Assembly: GCA_023897205.1 (NCBI GenBank)
Contig: JAHWDD010000002.1
Coordinates: forward strand, 2,728,001-2,792,000
Length of the DNA: 64,000 nucleotides
DNA from: Exophiala sp. HKRS030
Taxonomy: Eukaryota > Ascomycota > Eurotiomycetes > Chaetothyriales > Herpotrichiellaceae
Direction: 5' to 3'
Numbering within the stretch: position 1 is the first letter of the stretch; every line of letters begins with the position of its first letter. The notes under the pieces were generated by a model. The model had not been told where the DNA came from. It saw nothing but the letters and a program-made list of their open reading frames with translations, and made no database searches. Below, in pieces: positions 50,901-61,412 of the stretch. The translations under genes and the position numbers were made by a program.

Positions 50901-53900
50901 TCTCCAATACAAGCGAGCTGTTGGACGCCTTCCAGGATGGAGTAGATGGCATCCGAGCAGACATCCAGAAATTGAATGATCGACCTATCGATCTGAGTGC
51001 CAGCGAGGACGTTTTGGATGCTTTGAAAGCGGCCGTCGAAGGCATTCGCGCAGATATTTCAAGCCTCCACGACAAAGAAAAGGAGGGATCCGAATCGGGA
51101 ACCTCCAGGGGTCAAGAAATGGTCATCCACGATCAAAACCGTATCTCGACAGAAATTGAAGGTTTGAAAGTCATGATCACCCAGTTGCGGATCAAAGTCG
51201 AGGCACTGGACGGTCTGGGAGCTACAGCTGTTGCCCCTGAGACACGATTACACAAGGACGATATGAACGAGCTCCAAGATGCCATCCAGCAGGTTGGTGA
51301 AACCATCGATCAGAACAGGGTTGAGGAAGTCCACGTTCATAAGGACGACCTGGATGGCCTTTACACTGCAATCAACGAGGTCAATAAGTCCGTGAATTCT
51401 GTTCGAGAAATCCCCTTGCCAGAAGTCATCATGCCTGAGAATGCCGCTTCAAAGGACGATACCGATGCCATCGAGACGCTGCTTCGAAACATCAAGGCCA
51501 GACTAGATGAAGTCCTTTCCCCAGAATCGGAACCCTTAGCGAAATCGAGTCAGCTGGATGCAGTCGAATTCGGCCTCAAAGATCTCAAAGAGGCCGTTGA
51601 AGAGTGTACCCAACGTTCTGGCGAGCAGACTCACAAGGAAGATTTCACCATCATCGAGCTTATGCTCAAGGATGTGCAAGGCAACATTGAAGACTTTAAA
51701 TCGAAGCTGGACGGGGTTAATCGCGATGACGGATCCATCAGCAAAACCGATGTCGAGGTCATCGAGACCTTGTGTATGGATATCAAGAGCCAGATGGAAG
51801 CCATCAAACTTCCCAGCCTAGAGTGGTTGCCCACCAAGGAAGATCTTAGTGATGTCAAAAACGACATCAAGTCATTCCGCGAACAGTTTGAGGCCGACAA
51901 TGGGTTGACCGCTCAAGCTTTTGAGGCAAGAAAAATTGAGCATGGCGGGTTAGCCACCAAAATCGACGACGTCAAGGGTGTCATTGGAGACCTCCGGGAA
52001 GAGTTGATGACGAAGGTCGAAGGCAGTGCAGAAGGCATCGTCGAGCTGAACAGAGTGCTTGGAATGCATCATGATGACATGAGTAAATACGCTACTTCTT
52101 CAAGCATTACAGAGATGTCTGAGATGATCAAGACCGAACTCGATCGTCACATGGATCACCATGCGAACATCAAGTCCGAGATGGAGGAACGCGACGCCAC
52201 ATTGTTCAACAAGCACGAGGAAACAGGAACTGACATCAAAACGGCTATCGAAGAGAAATTCAATGAACTCATGACGAAATACGACGACGCTCAGCAAGCC
52301 AACGAGATCAAGCTGACTGCTCTTGATGATCGTGACAGCGCCCATCTAGAGGCTACGAAAGGCACAAAGGCCGTGGCAAACGAGTTGAAGTTGTTGATAG
52401 ACACTCTGGGTTCTACTGTCACTGAAACTTGTGAGCGTGTGTCCGAAGACTCAAAGACGGTCTTTACGTCCATCGAGGATTCCAATTCAAAATTGGATAA
52501 CCTTCACAGTTCAAACGCCTTCGAGCACGGAGTAACGCGAGAAGAGGTCGCCAAAACACTGGCTGCCGTGACGAGATTGGAGGGATCGGTGGGGGAGAAC
52601 CAGCCCGCAGTGCTGGCGGCCATCCAAGAAGTCCTGGGCATGGTCAGCCAACACTATGAGCATTCGCAACAGCAGAGTGAGAGCTTTACCCGTGCCACTG
52701 AAGAGATAAAGTCTGGCGTGGACTCGATTCCCGCAGCCATCCCCCCTCTATTGCCCGCTTTACCAGCCGCGCCAGCAAGTCCAGAAGTGTCCAGAGATGT
52801 GGCGGCTCATGAGAAGTACGACGATAGCGAAGTGCATGACAAGCTTGACACCCTTCTCTCACACGCAGCTTTGGCCAAAGAAGTGTTTGCCGGCATCGAG
52901 AACCGACAAAACGATACCCGGGACTCTTTGGCAGGGCTTTCAAAACTTGAAAAGCTCGACGATATCCATGCCCAGGTGCTGGCTACAGCCGCAGAGATTG
53001 CTAGTATGGTCACCACCCAGGCCAGGCTCATGGGTGAACATCATGAGTCAAAGGCGGCTGAGGCTACTGAGGCAGCCATTGCGCTGGAAAAGCGGACAGC
53101 TCAAAAGGAGAAGGTCGAAGCTGATATCGTCGCTCTCAACCAAGAAAAGAACGAGCTTGTTGAAGCCATGGCGAGTCTCAAGCGTGAACAAGAGGAGCTG
53201 AGTGGACAGACCAAGAGATTGAACCGGGAAGTGGCCAAGCTTGAGACGGCACTTCAACTCCGACAAGAAGAAGTGCGCCAAATGAACATTCAAGCTGAAA
53301 CTGTGGAACGCCGCATTCTGGATGGGCTTGTCAACCAGGCGAGATCTATCCATCCCACAAGGTCCAAGAAAGCCAGGAGGGTCAATCCGGCCGAGAGAGA
53401 CGCGTCGATGAGCCTCAAACGTGTTCCTAGTAATGCTACGACCGTCACTGCCAAAACCTCCGTCAAGGATGGAAGTTCAGCGATGGGCAGTGCCGTTGGC
53501 ATGGCTTTAAAGAAGAGAGCACCGTTAGCGTCGAACTCCCGAGCCTCTACCACTCCCAGGACTTCTGCAGTTGACCGTCGCATCCTGAGTACTAGTCATG
53601 TCACGGGCAACCGCGGACGCAATACTCCTGACATGGCGTTGATGCTCGCTCCAGCACCGAAGCCGACTACGGGCTTGGTCAGCTTGAAGCGAAGCCAATC
53701 GGTGAAAAGCAATCCCAGCAGCTATGCAAATGGTCGAAAGGCGAGCTGGAATGGTGTTACTTCCGAACTCGCAGACAAAGAGAACTTCAGTCTTGAGCAC
53801 AGTGAAAGCGAGGATGATTCCCACAGCGATGCAAGCACTGAAAGGAGGACCAGCCTGGGCACCAGTTACATGTATACTGACAGTATGACTTCTGGAACTG

Positions 53901-54286
53901 GCAGTTCGTTGAGCGGACACAGTCGGCTGTCAACTGGCAGTAGCATTGTTGGTACCGTCAATGGTCAGACTGACAGCATTGCAGAAGAAGATGAGGAGCA
54001 AGAGGCGGACTCGACTGCCATGGTTTTACACGAAGCCGGACATGTCAACTCAGGGCAGGACAACTCGATGGCTATGACAACATTTGATGGTCTTGAGACT
54101 CCCAATATCGTGGCAGAAGCCTTGTCTGATCTTCAGCCTCCACCCATTGTGACAGCAGAGGGATTCAAGTACCATCATGGTAGTGACAGTGGACTAGGTA
54201 CCGAGCCTCTTACAGCAGGGACGGAGGAGAGAATCGGCGAAGCACAAGAGTATTTCCAAATGACTGCGCAGGAAACACAGTCATGA
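47922..54286 (+). CDS. Very large coiled-coil/repeat protein, 2102 aa, two exons
   Basis: Exon 1 is 47922-48022 (start MSTYSRENSRDRAESR), exon 2 is 48079-54286; the intron 48023-48078 (GTAAGT...CAACAG) joins in phase 2. The N-terminal 230 residues are Ser/Pro-rich with several S-P sites. Residues about 550-1030 contain at least nine variants of a 35-50 residue helical repeat with core D-E-(I/V)-L-D-A-(I/L)-(R/K)-x-G-(L/F/V)-E, often followed by (L/I/M)-R-A-D-I. A second set of helices with SEMxDxIKTEL-like heptads reaches about 1500. A strong coiled coil is at about 1710-1790, and the C-terminus (1800-2102) is basic then Ser/Thr- and acid-rich. There is no ATPase motif, so the frequent database label of chromosome segregation ATPase would be misleading. 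Likely a structural or scaffold protein; function unknown. Confidence 0.85.
49640..51075 (+). repeat. Internal protein-coding repeat array in the coiled-coil gene
   Basis: Degenerate repeats recognisable by protein pattern, e.g. KDEIIDTVKAGFAAMQADID, DRDEVLDAIREGLEASRS and SEDVLDALKAAVEGIRADIS. Spacing of the D-x-(I/V)-L-D-A cores varies from roughly 30 to 50 codons. The DNA is diverged, so this is an old array. Confidence 0.6.
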
Positions 54287-55127
54287 GCACAGTATGGGAA
54301 ATAGTATGCATTGAATTGAGATGATGGGTGGTGTTTGGGTGTTTGGTTTCGTTGACCTGGCTGGAGTATTGGATTGTTGTGATTTGAGCGTTTAGCGGGA
54401 GCGACAGGGTTGATGGTGATTGAATTATGGTCTTAGTACAACAGCAGGTACGACTGAATCATGTGGATAGTCGAGTACTCAGTATGATCACGAATTTCAT
54501 TGTATTATCTCTGGTGTTGATGCCTTCATATTCGATACCGTACCGACGATACTCATACGCCTGGGATGACCTCGTGCTAGTGCCAACAAGTGCCTAAATT
54601 TGTGGATTTCGGTCGCACCCGTAGTGAGATTGGATAGGCTTATTAGGCTTGTAAGGCTGCAAAGCCTCAGGCTTCCAATAGGCATCAGTGATAGGCGTCA
54701 AGAAGCCCCCCCCGGTCCCTTATTGGTGCTACTGGGGGGGCTGGAGGCTCACCGGACCAGGATGTTTCCCCAACAATTCGCGCCTCGGTTGCTGCGTCAT
54801 CTTGTCGCAGTTGTTCAGCTGCGTTTGACCTCCAACTTCGTGACCATCGAGGCTGTTGACCTGCGCACACGACCACCACCTGAAGGCCTCTTTCCTATCG
54901 CCAACTAATCCCACGCCCTTTGGCGGCACCTCGCTCTACCTGATCAACCGGCCTCGATCGAATCACGAACAATTCTATCGACGACACTCCTACGAGTAGC
55001 ATTCACCCCAGCAAGTTCTTCGAGGGACTGTCACAGAGCACTACCCAAAGTCAACGTAGCAATAACTTAATAAGAAGAAGATAGAAGAGGAGGAATTGGG
55101 CCTGTACCCATTCAGGGAGAGGATAAA
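54287..55127. other. Intergenic region with a C/G-run hairpin
   Basis: About 840 bp holding the 3' flank of the coiled-coil gene and promoter of the TLC-domain gene. It contains AGGCTT iterations at about 54635-54680 and the hairpin at 54704-54742. Confidence 0.5.
54704..54742. repeat. Inverted repeat: nine-base C-run/G-run hairpin
   Basis: AGCCCCCCC at 54704-54712 is the exact reverse complement of GGGGGGGCT at 54734-54742, with a 21-base spacer. It could form a strong stem in DNA or in a leader RNA. Confidence 0.55.
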
Positions 55128-56457
55128 ATGCTCGACCCTCTACCGCCTCCGCCACCATGGCTTGTGGCTCTGGCGAAGCCGTACTCGGACGCCCTCAACC
55201 TTCCGACATTTGCCTATCACATCCACGAGGTTCTGTTTGCGTTTGTATTGTACCAAGTCACTCAAAGTGTGATCTCTCCAGTGCTGAGCAATATTCTGTT
55301 CCCGAACATTTACCCGAAATTGAACAGGCGCACGAGGATCAATTGGGATGTGCATGTTGTGAGTCTGGTGCAGAGTTGTTTGATCAATGGCCTTGCCCTG
55401 TGGGTGATGAGCGTGGAGTAAGTGAGGTCGCCTTTCCTAACCAAGAGAGTCAGCAGGAGGCCGCTCGCTGACAGTCTGTTCAATAGTGAAGAGCGTAGGG
55501 AGATGGGGAAAGATCGCGGCGGCAAGGGTGCCGTGGAAAGAATTTACGGATACACAGGTGCCAGTGGCTTGATTCAGGCTTTCGCTACCGGCTACTTTGT
55601 GTGGGATATCGTGGTCAGTACGCGATACTTGAAAATCTTTGGGATTGGCATATGGATGCATGCCGTGACGGCTTTGGCTGTGTTCAGTTTGGGTTTTGTA
55701 AGTATACCACGCTACGTCGTTTCCCGGTCTATATACTTTGTCCACTTGCTGATTTGGTGGATCCCGATAGCGACCATTCTGCAACTACTACGGCCCGGTA
55801 TTCATTCTCTACGAATTGTCGTCTCCATTCTTGAACATCCACTGGTTCTGCGACAAGCTTAACATGACAGGGTCCAAGTTGCAATGGTACAACGGCATGC
55901 TGCTACTCGGCATGTTTTTCTCGTGTCGGTTGATATGGGGCACCTACCAGTCTCTCCGAGTGTATCAAGATGTATGGCATGCGATGCATTTGAACGCAAA
56001 AGGCCAAACACCATTCATTCGCGAACTAGCCGAGTCCAGTGTTCCAGGCCACTCGATCTTCGTGCCGAGGGACGGACAGATGTGCGCTGGCGATGTGTCT
56101 TGTATACGAGCACAGAGTGAAGTGATGAAGTTCACAGGACCAGATACATCGGCGGTCCCCATCTGGCTCGCTGGTGTGTATCTGGTGAGCAACCTTGTTT
56201 TGAACAGTTTGAATTTCTATTGGTTTGCGAAAATGATCGAAACCGTCCGAAAGAGGTTCCAAGGCAAGCCACATGATGAGTTTGCGAATGAACGAGATAA
56301 GCGACCGCAGAGAAAGACTAGTATGGTGGAGCAGATGGCCACCGAGTTGGACAAAGAGACACTGTCTGGACCAACGGATGACGAGGATGAAGAGAAAGAG
56401 CAGGTTTCCGGCACAAGTACGGCTGTACTTGTAGACGGACAAGTCAAGAAGAGATGA
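55128..56457 (+). CDS. TLC (TRAM/LAG1/CLN8) domain membrane protein, 395 aa, three exons
   Basis: Exons are 55128-55417, 55487-55697 and 55771-56457; introns are 69 bp (GTAAGT...CAATAG) and 73 bp (GTAAGT...CGATAG). The joined protein has about seven hydrophobic helices: HEVLFAFVLYQVTQSVI, HVVSLVQSCLINGLALW, a GYFVWDIVVSTRYLK helix, HAVTALAVFSLGF, then PFCNYYGPVFILYELSSPFL, followed by NGMLLLGMFFSCRLIWG and a final span near WLAGVYLVSNLVLNSLNFYW. The His after IWM and the ELSSPFLNIHW motif are typical TLC features, as in TMEM56/FAM57-type proteins. The ceramide-synthase double His is not seen, so this is not a Lag1 ceramide synthase. Probably an ER or Golgi protein in lipid metabolism or trafficking. 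The tail (about 330-395) is acidic and cytosolic. Confidence 0.88.
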
Positions 56458-57374
56458 GCACGATGCTCAAGTGGGGGCTCCGACAGACCTCGATGGAGAG
56501 TACAACTGTCAATGCGGTAGAAGGGTTTTCATTAATTGGGACTGATTTGAGAACGGTAGGCTGTGAATGAGCGAGGTGTATAGGTATTCTTAGAAGTTGA
56601 AGTTTTGTTTCCTTGGCGAGCCAACACACTCCATTAGAAACTCCTTACTCATGAATCATACGTATCCTTCTTCAAGACACTCAAGCCTTGTCGCAATCGT
56701 TGTAATATCTATTGGTGGCAGTGACATCGCGAGGCTGAGAAATGAAGGGCAGGCGACAAGGCTGAGTGATGATCAATCCATCTTATCTAATCTTGTTTAC
56801 CCCCCTTAAGGCGGTTGCCCAATCGACGGCCTGCGCTCAATTCAAGCCCAAAACATCCGGACTTTCGATTTCTGACCTGCTCGTAGGCGACGACGGGTGC
56901 TTCTTTTCTGCTGCAGCACACACTCGCTCTATTCGTGAATTAGACAGTCACTTTTTCTTGATCCCTTTTACTCCGTAACGTGTGCAGAAAAGCACTGTAA
57001 AAACCGTTGTGGACAAATTCACAGTGACAATTTGCTGAACCACCTTTGACCGACTTGTTCTAACCTACAGACAGAGATATATTCTATGCCCTTGGTTCCA
57101 GTTTCCGGTTCCCGCTAAAAGGAATAGCAAAACCGTTTCGACCTGCCTGGTCGCATCCTTTGTGCATAGTCCCGAACAAGACACCTTAGGGCACCTCGAC
57201 TGGCATGCGACGACAAATCATTGCTTCAGGTCCCTAGTCTTGACGGCATATCCATAACCGCGTCGGATCCCTTGTCTTGACCACAAAGCATCACCAACAA
57301 TTCTCGCTGAAGAGAGTCGCATGCTCGATTGACTGCGCAAGTAAAGAAGATTAAAAAGAACAAAGGGGAATAAG
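56458..57374. other. Intergenic region
   Basis: About 920 bp: 3' flank of the TLC-domain gene and leader/promoter of hymA. No supported gene. Confidence 0.5.
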
Positions 57375-58816
57375 ATGGCCTTCCTCTTCGGCTCAAGAGG
57401 ACGACAGAAACACCCTGCTGAGATTGCGAGGGGTTTGAAAGAGTTGCTAGGCAAGTTGGGTGAAGGGTCGAAGGGAGGGAATGGGAGTGCCAATGATGCA
57501 AACGCAAAGGTATGAGGCACCTTTATGTATATCCTAAGATGAATCGCCGCGAAGATGAGGCTCAAAAAGGGGAGTCAGACATGGCTGACCGTACACGTTC
57601 CCACGATAATAGGTCGAAGAAGAAGTCGGCAAGCATATGAACCAGATGAAGTTGATCGTACAGGGGACTCCTGGTAAGCACTTCTCACCCCCCCGAGATC
57701 AAGTATATCAGAATCCATATTGACAGGTGTGTATCTACAGAAGTAGAATGTTCCCCCGATCAAGTCCATCAACTGGTGACCTGCATCATCCAAGAAGACA
57801 TCCTATACGAACTCGCCCGCTCAATCCGATTATTACCGTTCGAAGCCCGCAAAGACGCCCAGATCATATTCTCACACATCTTGCGATGGCGGCCGAACGG
57901 GACACCACCCACCACAGAGCCGTCGGCGATATCATACCTCGTCGTGCAACGGCCGGAGATCATCGTGGAGCTCTGCCGGGGCTACGAGTATCCTCAATCT
58001 GCAATGGCTTGCGGCACGATACTGCGACAAGCCTTGCAGTACGACACCATCGCCGCCGTCATTTTGTACGATGAATCACAGCCTAATGTCGAGGGAGCAA
58101 GGGCAGTGCAACTTAAAGAGGTCGACGTTACGAGAAAACAGACCGGAAACGGTGTGTTTTGGAAGTTCTTTAGCTGGATCAACAGAGGAAGTTTCGAAGT
58201 CAGTGCGGATGCATTTACGACATTCAGAGTAAGTTCTTCTGTTTCTGTTGAATGCCCATCTTCTTTTTTTCAAGGCCACCGAGTGCTTATTTCTTGGTGT
58301 GCATAGGAACTCTTGACCAAACACAAATCGATCGTCTCTCAATACCTGGCCACGAATTACGACCTCTTTTTCAAAACCCATTACAACCCCACCCTCCTAC
58401 TATCACAGTCATATGTCACCAAACGCCAGTCGATAAAGTTGCTGGGCGAGTTGCTCCTGGACCGTGCGAATTATGTCATCATGACACAGTACGTCGCGAG
58501 CGGCGACAACCTCAAACTCACAATGAACCTGCTCAAGGACGACCGGAAGATGGTCCAATACGAGGCCTTTCACGTGTTCAAGGTCTTTGTGGCCAATCCT
58601 AACAAGAGTGACGACGTGAGGCGGATACTTGTGAAGAACCGGGGGAGGTTGTTGAAGTTCTTGCCCACCTTTCTGGAAGGCCGTACCGACGACGACCAAT
58701 TTCTGGACGAGAAAAGTTTCCTGCTGAGACAGATTGAGATGTTGCCGGACGTTGAAGGGGCGGATCAACCTGCGGTGAACGGGGGAGAGGGCGGCGGGTT
58801 GAGGGTAGGCGCATAA
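57375..58816 (+). CDS. hymA: Mo25/hymA family scaffold protein, 397 aa, four exons
   Basis: Armadillo-like scaffold of the RAM/MOR kinase network (Aspergillus hymA, yeast Hym1, animal Mo25), needed for polarised growth, cell separation and conidiophore development. Exons are 57375-57509, 57613-57673, 57741-58228 and 58307-58816; introns are 103, 67 and 78 bp. The start MAFLFGSRGRQKHPAEIARG has the family's F-G-x(n)-P-x-E-x-x-R pattern. Signature parts include SYLVVQRPEIIVELCRGYEY, FEVSADAFTTFRELLTKHK across the last intron, TKRQSIKLLGELLLDR, and the block beginning NLLKDDRKMVQYEAFHVFKV, the best conserved in Mo25. Length agrees with A. nidulans hymA (about 384). The C-terminal GEGGGLRVGA tail is less conserved. 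Splice acceptor 57740 was chosen over an upstream TGACAG because only it keeps phase. Confidence 0.95.
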
Positions 58817-59222
58817 GATGCTTGATCCCGGGCCTTTTCTGTAACTTGGGCACCGTACAAATGGTAATTATACCTACCCCGACATTTGCCTTGTTGTGGT
58901 GGCGGCGGCGGTGGTGGTGAGAGGCCAGTGAGAGAGAGTGTGTGGGTTTGCTGCATTGCATTCCTGATCTGGTAGATGGTGAGTGCTGTACTGGTGTTTT
59001 ATTCTCAAGGGAGGGCAAAGTCGAGAGGGGGGGTTTTTTGGGTTCAGAACCTCGACCAGCTTTTCATGGTAGCCATGATGACGAATGCGTACGAAGCAAC
59101 GAGAATGCCTTTGTCTTTTCTATTTTCAATGTACAAATCTATAAAGAGATCGCCGTTGTCCTTGTGAAATACAAATATTGTGTACTTGGGCCCAAACAAA
59201 CCGTCCCCAAATGGAAGCTAGA
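58817..59222. other. Convergent 3' flanks
   Basis: About 400 bp between hymA and the GH125 gene, with a GGCGGCGGCGGTGGTGGTG run near 58900-58918. No gene. Confidence 0.5.
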
Positions 59223-60976
59223 CTAGAGTTTAGGAACTCCATCATCGTAATCGTGGTCTGCCTCGGTCTTCGCATTCGCAATCGCAATCGACCGCTCACC
59301 AAACAACAGGCCCGGTTTCCTCGTGGCCAGGTCGACAATCATCTCCCCGAACGCACTATTTCCCCAGGCGTACCACGTCCTCAGAAACTTGGTCGAGTCG
59401 TTGACGTCGACGCCCTCGTGGACGAGACCGAGGCCGGCGCTCGATGTCTTCAGGGTTCCCAGACACCTGCGGATTTCCGCGTCGTCGTCGCTCGTCAGGA
59501 TTTGCACGATCGTGCCCACGGGCCACATGGTTTTGAGGTCGATGTGGGGGCTGCCCTGGCCCTCGAGCGCGGCGCCGACGACGTAGTACGGGTTCCCGTC
59601 GCGGGAGAGCACCATGGCTCGCGTGGCCCGGTACAGGGGGTCCGAGGCGTCGATGAACCCCAGGTACGGCAGGGACAGGAGCGACGGCGGGCTCGCGTCG
59701 TCCATGAAAACTCGCGACCCGTATCCGTCGACCTCGTAGGCCAGCACTTTGCCGTACAACGGGTGGGGGAAGACGGCGTGCTCGTAGATGCCCTGCGTGA
59801 TCGACTGGCTGAACGCGGCGCACTGCACGGACACTTCGGGCGCAATCGAAGAGAGAACGTCGGCGGTGCGGGAGAGTTCGACGGCCATGAAGGCGTTGGC
59901 GGGGACGTGGAAGGGGAAAATGGTCGCGTCGTCACTGGCGCGGAAGGAGGAGCGGATCAGGCCTGTTGACTTGACGGGGTTGCCTGTGCCGACTGCGTGA
60001 AAAGAGTGAGCTTTCGAAGTCTTCAAGTATTACGGAGTATATGTAGTACTATCAGGTTGGTACTTACGGTTGGGAGGTTGATCGGGACCATTGTATACCG
60101 ACGTCATGCTCGTCGATGCGGGACGCTGGAAGGAATATGCTTGCGTGTCGAGATTGCCTTGCTCGTCGAACGTGGATTGTGACTGTTCGCGCAGCACTTG
60201 CAGGATGGCGGTCAGTGCTGCGATCCAAGACTCGTCGATGATTGACGTGTCGGCCGTCTCGTGGACGTATGTGTTTGAGATCCGAAGGAACGAGGCGATG
60301 CTGTCCAGTGACCATTTCCCTTCAAATGAGAGGTCGGGGTCGAGGGGTGGATTGACGATGTCTGCACCCATATCGATGACATGGTCGGCCACCGGTTTCA
60401 TCCCACTCTCCTTGGGAGGTTGGAAGGAATTGGCGTATGGTGCTTTGGCGATCCACCTTGTATGCAGAGTGATGACACCCTGCCACAACTTTCGTATTGA
60501 CCCGTCGGTGCGAAGCAATGACTTGTAAGCTTGAATCTGCCATAGGTTATCGCGGAGCCAGGCAGCATCCCTGTGTAGACGGGGGAGTCATTAGTATATC
60601 ATCAGACCACGTGGTCGGCTGGGAAAGGGATGAGGGGGGTTGTTCCGCTCGTACATATCTCCGGCAATGATAAATGATTGGCAAGTATCATCGGAATGGT
60701 TAAACCACTTCACTGTCGTGTCGAGGGTGTTTGGAAAGCAATTCTCAAACATTCGTGCAAGATCCTTGTCTTGCATCTGGGAAGTCATGTCCTCGATAAG
60801 GCTCTCCACCCCCGTAGAGTGGTATGTTCTTCGTTCCTTGACTGGCCTCTGGTATGGCAATTTGAGAGGTCCTCGGAAACGGTGAGTTCAGCAGCCCATC
60901 AGGTTCCAAGAGGTGACATACCATTGGAATATGGAGGGTGTAATTGCCCTGCATACTCAGTATATGCCGTCGCCAT
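59223..60976 (-). CDS. GH125 exo-alpha-1,6-mannosidase, 514 aa, four exons
   Basis: Glycoside hydrolase family 125 (metal-independent exo-alpha-1,6-mannosidase). Exons are 60976-60922, 60871-60655, 60570-60068 and 59992-59223; introns are 50, 84 and 75 bp with matching phases. Conserved parts are PLKLPYQRP, ARMFENCFPNTLDTT, the active-site GDMDAAWLRDNLWQI across the second junction, TYVHETADTSIIDESW, GLIRSSFRASDDATIFPFHV, and the C-terminal WYAWGNSAFGEMI. Fungal secreted members start with a signal peptide; this model starts MATAYTEYAGQLHPPYSNG and has none. The frame is open for about 30 codons upstream of the ATG to a TAG, with a CATTAG acceptor-like site there, so an additional 5' exon cannot be excluded. 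Neighbour of a Zn2Cys6-MHR regulator. Confidence 0.9.
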
Positions 60977-61412
60977 GGTGTCGACCAGGTGTTTATCTCG
61001 ATACCAAAGTAGATGAACGATGAGGTCGGAGTCGAGCAAGTGAAGCGTTGGAGGTTGACTTTCTTCCTAATGAGTCTCGACTGCGCTTTCAGTGTGAAGC
61101 ATACTATTCTCTAGTGATGGGAACCTCCGAGGTTCCGTTCGTCGCTAATTAGGGACCACGCGGTTGGTAATTGTTTGGTGGGCAAAGCGCGATCGAAGTA
61201 CCGCGGAGTCAGGAGTAGAACTCCGCGATGGAATCGCTGAGACTTCGCGGATCGCTTCCCGAAAAGGCACAAACAATATTTGTCTGTCCCCGGGAGTCGC
61301 AATATGCAGCCACAGCTCCACGGAGTCCTCGAGAAAATCGGCAGAAGTCTTGCATCCCGGTATAATTAATCAGCTGTTGTCAATCAACAGTTCTGAACCA
61401 CGAAGTTCTCGG
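60977..61412. other. Short intergenic region upstream of GH125 gene
   Basis: About 436 bp between the regulator's stop codon and the GH125 start. An in-frame extension of the mannosidase frame is present at 60977-61068. Confidence 0.5.

Noticed and set aside
59178..59969. 263-codon plus-strand frame
   Set aside because: Antisense shadow of the last GH125 exon.
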